Below are positions 10,575 to 20,056 of a stretch of 34,302 nt of DNA, piece after piece. Within the stretch, counting starts at the first letter, position 1. Each line of letters opens with the position of its first letter. The DNA is taken from the NCBI GenBank assembly GCA_018398765.1, contig JAHBMJ010000869.1, forward strand, positions 5,001-39,302. The letters are read 5' to 3'. The notes under the pieces are model-generated. The model saw only the letters and a program-made list of their open reading frames with translations. It did no database searches and was not told where the DNA came from. The stretch is from Chromera velia (lineage: Eukaryota; Sar; Chromeraceae). Both the position numbers and the translations under genes were made by a program.

Positions 10575-12014
10575 GTTTCTTTTCTTTGTTTGTGCGCCTT
10601 CTCGTTTTGAGCGTTCTTTCTACCGTATGGACTCATTTGCCTGTTTGTTAACATTCAGGATTTCTTGATTCATCTTGAACGCACTCATGCACGAGGATCA
10701 GATTCCTTTTCCTTCATTTCTACCTGCCTGCCTGCCTGCCTGCCTGTGTGCCTTTCTGTTCGTCTTTACGGTTGACTTTTGCCTCTGTGTACTGCAATGC
10801 ACGTGAATCTTTACATCTGTTTTCCCCACTTTCTCTTGTCTCTGCTGCAGAATTCTCAAACATCACCCCGGCGAGGTTGGTCAACAACAGAAAAGCTGTT
10901 CTGTTGCCTGACATCTGTTCAACTTCGCAGGAATGGGATTAAATGAATGTATCAATCTCTTGCAAGGGTTGTGGAAGGGAGCGATGGCACCGGCAAAAAC
11001 CCAACCACCTGTGCGCGGCGCGCCTCCTTTTCCACTTCACACTTAAAACCCTCCCTCCCTTCATTTGATTAGGTTCCATCTCATCATTCTCTGGCTATCC
11101 GCGTCCGCCGACGACACCTACTTCTGCTCAAGGAGGCATGAGTGTTTCTGTATTTAATTCCATCGATTGCAGTGGTGCGGAACCTTTTCTTGCTGGTTTG
11201 ATGACATCTCAAAAAATGTGACTTCACGTGTTGAAGACCGAGAACATGGGTGCAGCCACTCTTTTCGGCTGTCTTCCAATTGTTTGTGTGTGTGTGTGTG
11301 TGTGCAGATTGGGGGCCCGGATGGTGATGTCGGAGCGTCAGGAGGAAATTCTCTAGCCATCTCGGTCGATGGATCAATCGGTTTATCCATCTGCCCATCA
11401 AGGAAATTCAACTATCAGTGGGGGGGGGGGAAGAGGGGGGCCTGAGAGGAAGAGATAGAGAGGGACAGGGATCCTTCCCTACCTCCGCCGATTTTGCAAT
11501 GTGTGATTTTGGTCTGCATGCGTATACATGGATAGCTCATAGCTGTCTCATGCAGGAGGTGACTTGCGGCTGCCGCAATATGTCACTGAGAGCCGTATAT
11601 GTCTTAGTACGTCTGATTACGTCTGCAGGAGTCAACAATGACTCAACATCTTCAGAAATCTGTAAGCCTTCCTCCCATAAGCAATTATGGCTCTAGCACC
11701 AAACGTACAAGGTGAAAACAGTTTTGTGTACGGCGTTACAATTTTGCATGCATTTATACACATTATTCAACATGTCGTATCTTTTTTAAAATATATATAC
11801 ATATATATAAAGCTAGTATGATTTCAAAACTTGGTGTAATAATTCTATTATGTGTGTAATATGTGATCTAGTATATGATTTTTTACCATTCCAATTGTAA
11901 GCATACACAGGCCTAGAAACAGGAGTTGGAGGACTTGTTTGCTCGATAAATAAGAAAAAAAGCTTGAAAAACCGTTCATAAACGGACATTTATCAATTCA
12001 ATTTAGATTTAAAA
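10575..12014. other. No gene recognised
   Basis: Contains an isolated (TG)n-CAG sequence at 11284-11306 that resembles the acceptors of the upstream gene, followed by 120 bases open in one frame, but no matching donor or family resemblance. Composition turns markedly AT-rich from about 11,700, for example alternating AT at 11,792-11,810. Confidence 0.5.
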
Positions 12015-12825
12015 CTTTTGGGGCTATATGAAAATTTATTTGAGTATCAGTGGCACGTAAGACCCCCCCCCTCCCCCCCCGGCCTACCTTCCTTCACAGC
12101 GGTATGCAACCCTAGACACAACCCCTAAAAAAAAATTGAAAACCCAGTTTTTTTGACTTCTCTGCAAGTTGCCAGAAATATGAAGGAATTTGGAGTAGGA
12201 ATATGATTTTATTATTTATATGAAGGAATATATAGGAATATGGGGCAGGAATACGTAAGATTATGCAGGAATATGGGGTAGGAATCTACAGATACAAATT
12301 AATAGGAATTTAAAAATTAAATTCCTGTAAAGTATAAAAAATTAAGATAAAAATTCCTGGCAGCAGGAATTTTGATAAAAAAGATAGGTAGGAATATTAA
12401 GGAATCTATACAGGAATATATACGAATATGGGGTAGGAATATGAAGGAATATACAGGAATATTTGGTACTAGATTTGGTAGGAATATGAAAGAAAATAAT
12501 GATTTCCTGGTACCAGGAATTTTAATTCAAATTTCTACCGATTTTCACCTGTAGATCCCTACCTCATATTCCTGCATAATCCTATATATTCTTTCATCTA
12601 GTCTTTCATATTTTTACCTCATATTCCTGCATATTCTTTCATATTTCTACCTCGAATTCTTTTATATTTCTGGCAACTTGCAGGGTTAAAAATGTGTTTT
12701 AATAATGGAAAAGAACGGTCATTTTTGTTTGACTGGCATACAAAGACCCCCCCCCTTAGAACCCGTTTACGTACCACTGACACGCACATGTATTTTTACA
12801 TAATGATGATAATGATATATGGGGT
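12015..12825. mobile_element. Foldback (inverted-repeat) element, possible MITE
   Basis: Two nested arm pairs are visible. The inner pair is 12162-12181 (ctgcaagttgccagaaatat) and 12664-12683, its reverse complement. The outer pair is cagtggcacgtaa at 12048-12060 and ttacgtaccactg at 12767-12779, one mismatch when inverted; weaker similarity extends outwards. Between the arms the left half is rich in GGAATAT units and the right half in ATATTCC, so the whole can fold into a long hairpin. No coding capacity is seen. No clear target duplication was found, so the exact ends are uncertain. Confidence 0.6.
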
Positions 12826-13821
12826 TAAAACCGGTGAGCCGTATAGACTCTGGCCAACCTAGAGCGTCATACATAGAGTCAAACTTTCGACTTAGGCCCC
12901 ACTGGGGTAAATTGAATCGATGGGAGCCTAACAGGGGTGGGGAGGCAGATGGAAGTGGAGGGTGGCTCCATCTCTAAGCAAACAGGCTTTTGCTTTATCT
13001 GGTAGTTCTCTTACAGGCTGAGTTACAACACGCTCTCTATCCCATCCTTGAAACGATCTAGGACTGCCTGCATTTTGCCTGGAAGAGGGTCCCCATGACC
13101 GATCAAAGCGCCAGAACAGCACCGGCATGCCCGAGCGGAGGGGGAAACGAGAAGGAAAGGGAAAAAACAAGTACCTCAGGGGGAATAGAAAGGACGGAGA
13201 TGGACTCCTCTGTTTTTATGTTTTTTTTTCCCCCAAGGGTCACGCTCCAGTGAGATTCTTTCTGTCAGTTCGTATCAGTTAGAGGTCTGTCAGATGACCT
13301 CTAAAGAAAATCACCCGAGGTGGAACGGAAGGAGACGGAGAAAGAAAAAGATTAGAACTCCCAATCTCCTTTGATTCCCTATCTTTTCTACCGAAGACGT
13401 ACAAGCAAAGGTTTCTCTTTCAGTTCAGTTCCTGTAGTTCGGTCAGTTCAGTCAGTTCAATTGGTTTGGTCGGTTCATCCCTGAAGCACGACTTGTTTTC
13501 CAGGAGAGTGAAATTGCGAGTAGTAAGCATAATAAAAAAAATCAAAAAGGGGAGAAAAAGGGAGAAGAAGAACGGAGAAGCCGCACATAGTATGCACCCC
13601 GCTCGCAGACCCGCTTGTGAACCGCACAAACACGAGCGCCCCGTACGCCCCTCCGTACCCGTGCAGGCTCGAGCCCGTCACCTCCCACCGCCTCCCACGC
13701 TCACGCGAGGGGTGCCATCCAAGCCCCACAGCCTGGGCCTCTTGGGGTCGTCCGTCTCGCGTTTCCCCCCCATATGCTTTTCGCTCACCCCCCGATTGAT
13801 TCTGTTCCGCCCTTGTTTGTT
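12826..13821. other. No gene recognised
   Basis: Mixed composition. A run of GGTTCAGTT-like imperfect units occurs at about 13,421-13,476. Open frames here show no recognisable family. Confidence 0.4.
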
Positions 13822-13849
13822 CATCAATCAATCAATCAATCAATCAATC
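13822..13849 (+). repeat. (ATCA)n microsatellite
   Basis: About seven tandem units of ATCA. Confidence 0.9.
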
Positions 13850-13958
13850 GGATGAAACACACTCAGACTGACATAACGAAATATTCCCCTCAAAAACAAG
13901 TATGGTCGTCAAGAATGAACAACGACGGGGAAAGAGTGAGAGGAAGTGAGGGAAAAGG

Positions 13959-14060
13959 AAGAAAGAAAGAAAAAAAGAAAGAAAGAAAGGAAGAAAGAAA
14001 AAAAGAAAGAAAGAAAGAAAGAAAAAAAGAAAGAAAAAAAGGAAGAAAGAAAGAAAGAAG
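13959..14060 (+). repeat. (GAAA)n microsatellite
   Basis: Purine-only tract of GAAA units with AAAAAG variants on the plus strand, equivalent to TTTC on the minus strand. Confidence 0.9.
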
Positions 14061-15635
14061 GACAGACTGAGGGACATGGCCCCTTTTTTATTTTTTCTAT
14101 TTATAGAGCTATAGTGCAAAGCCGAGGAATGCTGCTTCTTCATGTGAGCAATGGAGATTGAAAATGATGATATAATCTAATATAATCATTATTCAAATGT
14201 AGATTGAAATCATTATTTTAATATCTTCCCTATAGCATCTTTATCTAGACATCTTCAAGTCTAGTTTCAAGTAATTTTTATATAGATCTCTATAGGCATC
14301 TTCTCTGGTAGTGGACCTCGGGACAAACCCGGAACATAAATGCTAATCCGAATCCGAACCCTATATAGGTCGATCGTTTTTCAAGATTTTCTCTGGGGTT
14401 TTTTTCTTAAACTGTTATTAAAGTAACATAATCTTAATTATAATTAACGTAATGCAACGTTATCACACGATCATAAGTTGTGACAACTGTTGTGTTATAT
14501 ATGAGGTTACACCTAGGTTTACACGGAATCGAGAGAGCCCTCTTACCTGAGCAAGGTCAAACCTCCTCTAGAACTTCCAAAGCAGATAGATCGTCGGAGC
14601 CGGCTGCAGCGAGATTGCCACTGCTAGTTGTGGCTGTTTGACATCGATCGATCTGTATACATGAAACACGCCTTACAGACCACACTTCGATCGGCACCAA
14701 CATCGATCAATAAAGACGAACGACAATTTCCCGAGTGTTGTATATTCCGACTTCTATCCGACTTCTCATCTAGCTTTTCGATCAGCCTCTACCGGTAATG
14801 CGCAGGCTGATAAAAAACATGTGACGTGTTGCAAGACGCCGCCTCAATTTACAATGCACGAGTGCTTACAGGTGATCGATAAGTTCTCTTTCTTTCTGAG
14901 GCTTGCACTAGGGCTTGCAATCAACGAAACGCGAAAGCAGTTTCTCCCCCCAACCTTTTTATCCGCAGTCCCCTTCCTCTCTTACTCAAGATCGAGGTGC
15001 GCCCTCCATGAGATCGATCAAAAAGACCGAAGTTTTTGTCACGACACAGTATCGTTTCCGTGTATACAGGTCCGTCTCTGTCTGTCTCGGCTCTGACCCG
15101 TTCACGCGTTCCCGAACCGACAGCTTCATTGCGGTGCAGCGCAAGGACAAACATACTACATGCATCTTCGCATTCGCGAAGCGAAACCCACACATGCACG
15201 GCCACACGTACCGCAAACTGCATGATTCAGAGACGTCCGGGAGGGACCCGGGATGCGAGCCATCGAAGGAGAAAAAATGGTAGAGACAGACAGACAGGCG
15301 CACTTGTGGACAGTGCACTTGTGCAGGAAGGAGCCCATTCCCCCCTCCCTCCCTCGATCCAGCCAGGCGAGGATCGATAAAACGGCAGGCAGGCGAGGAT
15401 CGATAAAACGGACGTCTTGAGGCACTGAGGGGAAGCGAGGTGTGAAAAAAGAGCACCGTGACGATCCCAGCAAAGCCTCCCTTCCCCTACTCGACCAGGC
15501 GCCCGGCTCCTTCCTCACCTTTTTTTTTTCTGTCGACCGCTCTCTCCCTCCCTCACTGTGACGGCAGCCTATTTTAACACGTTCCCCGCCCCCCCCTTTC
15601 TTCTTCTCATGTACACAACAGACCACTGGAATGAA
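14061..15635. other. No gene recognised
   Basis: AT-rich to about 14,480, then more balanced. A direct duplication of about 21 bases (AGGCGAGGATCGATAAAACG) lies at 15365-15385 and again from 15391, period 26. Overlapping open frames on both strands at 14,915-15,456 have no recognisable domain. The region may include the 3' flank of a minus-strand transcript. Confidence 0.4.
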
Positions 15636-15688
15636 GGAAAGAAGGAAGAAAGGAAGAAAGAAAAGAAGAAAGAAAGAAAGAAAGAAAG

Positions 15689-15721
<33 letters not shown>

Positions 15722-15748
15722 GAAAGAAAGAACGAACGAACGAAACGA

Positions 15749-15780
<32 letters not shown>
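15636..15780 (+). repeat. (GAAA)n microsatellite
   Basis: Nearly pure GAAA units with a short GAAC interruption at about 15,730-15,745. Confidence 0.9.
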
Positions 15781-16594
15781 ACGGTGCAAGAAGAAAAAAG
15801 TCACTCAGAAAACGTGGGTGCCAAGCCTGAAGAATGATATGGTAGAATCAAGCGCCCCTTAATTGCCTCTCTCTACACGTCCCACCGGCCACCATTCCTT
15901 CAACGTGTACGTAACGATCATCGACGACACGCGACGCTTACTGTCACTCCCACGTAAGAGCAGGAAAGGGGGAAAACACCTTGCACTCGTGAAACACAGA
16001 TATTGATACGGTGGTGCTGTCTTGACAGACAGACATACAGAATTAATACAGGAGAGCAAGCGGTTGGGCGGACGGGCGGGCAGGCAGTCAGGCGAGCAGG
16101 AAGACAGACAGGCAAAGAGATCGAGATGCAGAGGGCGATGCGGAGTGAAGAGAGAAAGAGGGAATTGAAGGGGAACCGCACTGCCTACATACATGGCCGT
16201 GATTGTCTTCAAATTCTTCTGGCTGCTTTCGATCGATCGCAGCGAGAAGACGAACAAAATAAATAAATAAATGCTTCGACTCAATCCGATTTGAGGTCTC
16301 AGCAAATGATCGAGAATTAAAACTTGTCATGCAGGTTCCTTCCTTCCGTCGTCTGGAAGGAAGGAAGGAAGGAAGGAAGGAAGAGAGATGAAGGAAGAAG
16401 GAAGAGAGATGAAGGAAGAATACATGCAGCCACGCGACGAGCCCCTCTCCCCTCAGTCTCTCTCTCTATGGCCTTCTTGCCGCAGCTCCCCGCCCCCGAC
16501 CAAATCGTGTTCCTCCCTCTGCCTTTTGTAAAGCAGGGGAAAACCCCGTCTCTCCGTCTTCTTTCCCCTTTCTCCACAAACTTTTTCGTCTTTG

Positions 16595-16622
16595 CCCCCC
16601 CCCCCCCCCCCCCCCCCCCCCN
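16595..16622 (+). other. Poly-C run with an ambiguous base
   Basis: Twenty-seven consecutive C followed by the only n in the window (16622). The run length is probably a sequencing or assembly uncertainty. Confidence 0.9.
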
Positions 16623-16679
16623 TTCCACCCCCCCCTCTCTCTGTGCGTATGTGTACGTGCGTCTTTCTTTCTTTATGTT

Positions 16680-16685
16680 TTTATT
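16680..16685 (-). promoter_or_regulatory. Polyadenylation signal AATAAA (minus strand)
   Basis: The plus strand reads TTTATT here, which is AATAAA on the minus strand, about 50 bases after the stop codon of the minus-strand gene ending at 16735. Spacing is suitable; unproven for this organism. Confidence 0.4.
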
Positions 16686-16734
16686 GTCCTTCCCGTCCCT
16701 CCCCTGTGTGTGTCTTCTGATCGGGTCATTCCTT

Positions 16735-19005
16735 CTACTCTGGTGCCTTTGCCTCTCCTTCCTCTTCTGCCTTTGCCTTTCCTTCCTCTTCTCCTTCGTC
16801 CTTGTCGAAGGGGGGGTTGGGAATCGGAAATCGATCATGAACAGTTTGCCGGACCTCGTCTAAGTCCGTCTGCCTCTTTCGATACATTTCCTCCATCAAT
16901 TCGAGGCACTTCTCTCCCTCCTTCCGAGCCCTTTTCGGCTTGTACACAGCGACGTCGAAAAGGTGATTGAACTTCGCCTCACTGCTGAGAACCATGATGA
17001 CTCGCCAAGACTTGAAGAACTCATTCCACATCAGCCGCACACCCTCAGTCTCGCTGTCCTCTTCTCCCTCTACAACCGTCTCCTCCCCATTCTTCTCACT
17101 CTCCTCATGTGTTGTTCTGGTTTTCTTTGTCTTTCGGCCTCGACTGACCTGCGTTTCTTTCTCACCTGGATGAGCGACATCGGCTTCCCCCTCTTCTTCG
17201 TCAGAGACACTCTTGCCTCCTCCCCTCTTGATCCCTCTGCCTTTCTGGATCTCCCCCCCCCCTTTTCTCCCCCTCTTGACCTCTCTGCCTGCCCCCCTCG
17301 AGGGTTTAGAGGGAGAAGGGGAGGGAGGAGAGGGAGACGAGGACCTACCCGCTGCCTGGCGTCGTTGTCTGTTCACGGCTCTATTCGACCCCCCACCATG
17401 CGAATTCTCTGCATCCCCCCCTAATTTCACACCCCCACCCCTATCCCTCCCTTTGCCAGATTCTTCGCCCTTTGTTTTCGGCACGTTTTCGTTCTTTTCA
17501 CCGCTTCTCTCTTTTTTTTCCCCTTTCCTCTTTTTCCCATGTGCCCCCCCGTCTACCTGTCGAGTGTCGTCGTCGGAAGGAGGATCGGCGCGAGGGCGAT
17601 GATGCGTCATTGCATATTTTCTGGCTGTCTCTTTCGCGCTTTTCTCGCCAAATGCGGAGACGCAAAACACCTCCTGCCTGCTCTCCCCACCCATCGGTTT
17701 CACGGAAACGTCCCACTGCCCCCCGCCCGGTGCAGCCCAATTCCAACTCATGTTGGTCGGAATGAGGGCCTGAATCAAGTTCGGGGAAGTGGATCTCTCC
17801 CATCGGGCAGCTGCAGGCGCAGGACGCGATTGGGCAGATGATGAGGCAGCAGCAGCAGCTGCAGGGGGGTGCTCCTTCTCCTGTGTTTCTCTGTCTCCCG
17901 CGGTAGATGATGAAGCAGCAGCAGCTGCTGCAGCTGCAGCGGGCTGCTTCTGCTGCTGTGTATTTCTCTCTCCCGCCCTCTTCCCCCCAATCGACCCCCC
18001 TCTTTCCACACCCTGCGTCTCACCCACCCTTCCCCAGTCCCTCCCGAGACGGTCTGTATTGCAGGTCGCCGCACTCCCCTCTGAAATTACAGATACATAG
18101 ACGGTTTCATTTGTTCTTTTTGGTAAGTTCGGATCCCACCGGCCTGCCGAGGCGACGATGGCAGAGGCTGAACACGAACTCGCATGACCAGGCTGTTCGG
18201 TGCGTTGCTGGTGTTCGTGCTCCTGATCTCGAAGGGAAAGATCTAGTGCCGTATCCTCCCCTCCTTCCCTTTCTGGCAGACCTGTCTGAGCAACTGAAAA
18301 GGGAAGATGAGGTAAGGGATTGGAGGGATGCGTCTGAGCGTCTTGAGTGGAGAGGTGAGCGCGAGGTTTCTCCTTACTGCTCTTTGCACTTTCTTCCTCC
18401 CCCCCTTCCTCCTGTTCCTCCCGTCTCGCCCTCTCCCCCTTCTCCTCTTTCCTTTCCCCCTTTCTCTCGTCGTGGGCTTGGGCACCCTCACTTGCTCCCC
18501 CCCTCTCATCTGTTTGAGACGCCCAACCTGCCCCTGCCGCCGCCCCAGACTGTGCAGCAGATGGAGCTGCAGCTGACAGCCTGGCAGTGAGGCCAACGGA
18601 AGGGAAACCCCCGATGGCACCCACCACGCCCATCTGAGAAAGAGTCTCACGCTGTTTGTCAGAAAACTGACCGGGCTGAAACTCTTCGATGTCATCCAAC
18701 GCATCGATCAAGTTCTCTTCATCAATAATATTCGGCTCCTCGGGGGGAGGGGCGGGGGGAACGGCGGGACCTGCTGAGGGGTCTGCTGCCGGGTCCGACT
18801 TAGCAGATGATCGCACGGGAAGGGGAAGGTCGTGGCCGCCGTCTCTCGTTTCGTGGAGAACCGGTTCACCATCAAAGGACTGCTGACTGACTGGGAGGTT
18901 GGAGGAAGAAGGGGAGGAGGAAGAGGAGCGAGGCTCCTCAGGCTTGTCTTCGACGCTGGCGAAGAAGTCCTCCAGCAAGGCGGAAGCGCGAGGATCGGCA
19001 CTCAT
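16735..19005 (-). CDS. Putative AP2-domain protein (two divergent AP2-like domains)
   Basis: 756 residues from the ATG at 19005 to TAG at 16735. Most of the protein is low-complexity: Pro/Ser-rich near the N-terminus, charged Lys/Glu/Arg at about 180-215, Gln/Ala runs at about 350-390, and basic Gly/Arg-rich stretches at about 490-600. Two short segments look folded. The first, about 419-471 (nt 17593-17751), has W431, F447, G453, A457 and A461. The spacing W-x15-F-x5-G-x3-A-x3-A matches the AP2 fold of plant and apicomplexan (ApiAP2) factors. The second, about 655-712 (nt 16870-17043), has W667 and F683 with the same W-x15-F spacing, but Lys replaces the Gly. A DNA-binding nuclear role is inferred, not shown. 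The frame stays open upstream to 19068, and ctgcag at 19053-19048 (minus strand) is a good acceptor, so 5' exons may exist and the true start may lie beyond 19.05 kb. Codons and composition are GC-rich compared with the flanks. Confidence 0.6.
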   Translation of the reverse strand: MSADPRASALLEDFFASVEDKPEEPRSSSSSPSSSNLPVSQQSFDGEPVLHETRDGGHDLPLPVRSSAKSDPAADPSAGPAVPPAPPPEEPNIIDEENLIDALDDIEEFQPGQFSDKQRETLSQMGVVGAIGGFPSVGLTARLSAAAPSAAQSGAAAGAGWASQTDERGGASEGAQAHDERKGERKEEKGERARREEQEEGGEEESAKSSKEKPRAHLSTQDAQTHPSNPLPHLPFSVAQTGLPEREGGEDTALDLSLRDQEHEHQQRTEQPGHASSCSASAIVASAGRWDPNLPKRTNETVYVSVISEGSAATCNTDRLGRDWGRVGETQGVERGGSIGGKRAGERNTQQQKQPAAAAAAAAASSSTAGDRETQEKEHPPAAAAAASSSAQSRPAPAAARWERSTSPNLIQALIPTNMSWNWAAPGGGQWDVSVKPMGGESRQEVFCVSAFGEKSAKETARKYAMTHHRPRADPPSDDDTRQVDGGAHGKKRKGEKKERSGEKNENVPKTKGEESGKGRDRGGGVKLGGDAENSHGGGSNRAVNRQRRQAAGRSSSPSPPSPSPSKPSRGAGREVKRGRKGGGEIQKGRGIKRGGGKSVSDEEEGEADVAHPGEKETQVSRGRKTKKTRTTHEESEKNGEETVVEGEEDSETEGVRLMWNEFFKSWRVIMVLSSEAKFNHLFDVAVYKPKRARKEGEKCLELMEEMYRKRQTDLDEVRQTVHDRFPIPNPPFDKDEGEEEGKAKAEEEGEAKAPE

Positions 19006-19053
19006 TCTCGTGTCAAATCGGATTGCACTCAAATAGTATGCGGCGGCCTGCAG

Positions 19054-20056
19054 AGCAAAGGTAGACAATCAAGGGATGAGCCGGAAAGAAAAAGAAAAAA
19101 AAAAAACTTCGTTGGCCAAAAAACGGAAAGCCGTCACACAGCAAAAGTACGAAACAATGCAGCAAACAGTAGAAAAGGGTTGTTCGGTAATCAGGGGAGA
19201 CGTATGATGAGAGAAAAGTGCCCTTGTCTGTCTGCAGAAATATTCCCGAATCTGAGAACGAAACGAAATTGCTTCCCCTCTTTTTTTTCAAACGACAACA
19301 CATCCTCTCGGGTGTTTCCAAAGCCCTCTCAACGAACCTTCAATCAGAGCAGCAGGGACGCTTTCTACTCCAGCTGACGGAATCCAAAAAAGTTTCCTTT
19401 CCGGTAAAGCTCCAGAAAACGAAGCAACCAAAGGAAAAGACCTTACGCTTGTCTCTGATGTGTCAGACAGAGAGAGGAAAGAAACTCATGTGATTTCCAC
19501 ACAGTCCCCGGGCAACCTCTAAGTGGCTTCCTGTGCATTCATACATGGAACTGCCGCAACTGGTACTTCATGTGCGTATGTATGGTTGGTGTGATCATGT
19601 CTGATCAAGGACTCATCAGACATCATCAACCATCATCGAACTTCATCCAAATTTCATCCAAGGACTCCTCCAATCTCCTCCAACGTCCTCCGACGTGTAT
19701 TCTCGCGCTCATGCATGCGTAAAACAACACACAAAATTTGAAGTGACAATTATTAATAAAGTTCCGTCGCGCGCGTGCGCATGCGCGCGCGATGCGCGCG
19801 TCTTGCGGGTGCAGATTCAGCAGCAAGAAGCGGCGGACAGCTTCATTGACTATTAGTATATCGATATATTGAGCTCAGTATTTTCTCCACCTCCCTCAGA
19901 GTCCTGCCCTCCCCTCTTTACCGCCGTTTTTCTCTACTTCCAACTCCTTTGCTCGCGTCTCGTGTTTTGGGGCGTTTTTTTGGTCCTCGATTCAGCGGCC
20001 TTGTTCCCGTCTCCGTCTTTGCTCTCAGTGCCGTCTCCTTTGGAGTTCACCCAGCG
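19054..20056. other. Divergent intergenic region
   Basis: Separates the minus-strand AP2-like gene from the plus-strand methyltransferase gene and may hold 5' exons of the former. It contains degenerate CATCATC and TCCTCC units at about 19,615-19,695, a GC-alternating tract at 19,768-19,801, and an AT-rich motif with TATATCGATATATT at about 19,857-19,870, which could serve as a core promoter element for the plus-strand gene. Confidence 0.4.
19768..19801. promoter_or_regulatory. Alternating purine-pyrimidine (Z-DNA-prone) tract
   Basis: Twenty-four bases of perfect alternation, mostly CG and GC steps, at 19768-19791, followed by ten more after one phase break. It lies about 260 bases upstream of the methyltransferase ATG. 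A left-handed conformation is a structural inference. Confidence 0.5.

Noticed and set aside
14477-14820. Possible solo long terminal repeat (TGTTGTG start, an AATAAAG and an ACA end)
   Set aside because: No matching second copy, no primer-binding site and no clean 5-bp duplication were found.
14915-15456. Overlapping open frames on both strands
   Set aside because: No recognisable domain or consistent splice structure; both strands are open, which suggests composition rather than coding.
19626-19826. Minus-strand open frame as a first exon of the AP2-like gene
   Set aside because: It lies across the CG-alternating tract and the CATC/TCC repeats and has no donor in suitable phase.
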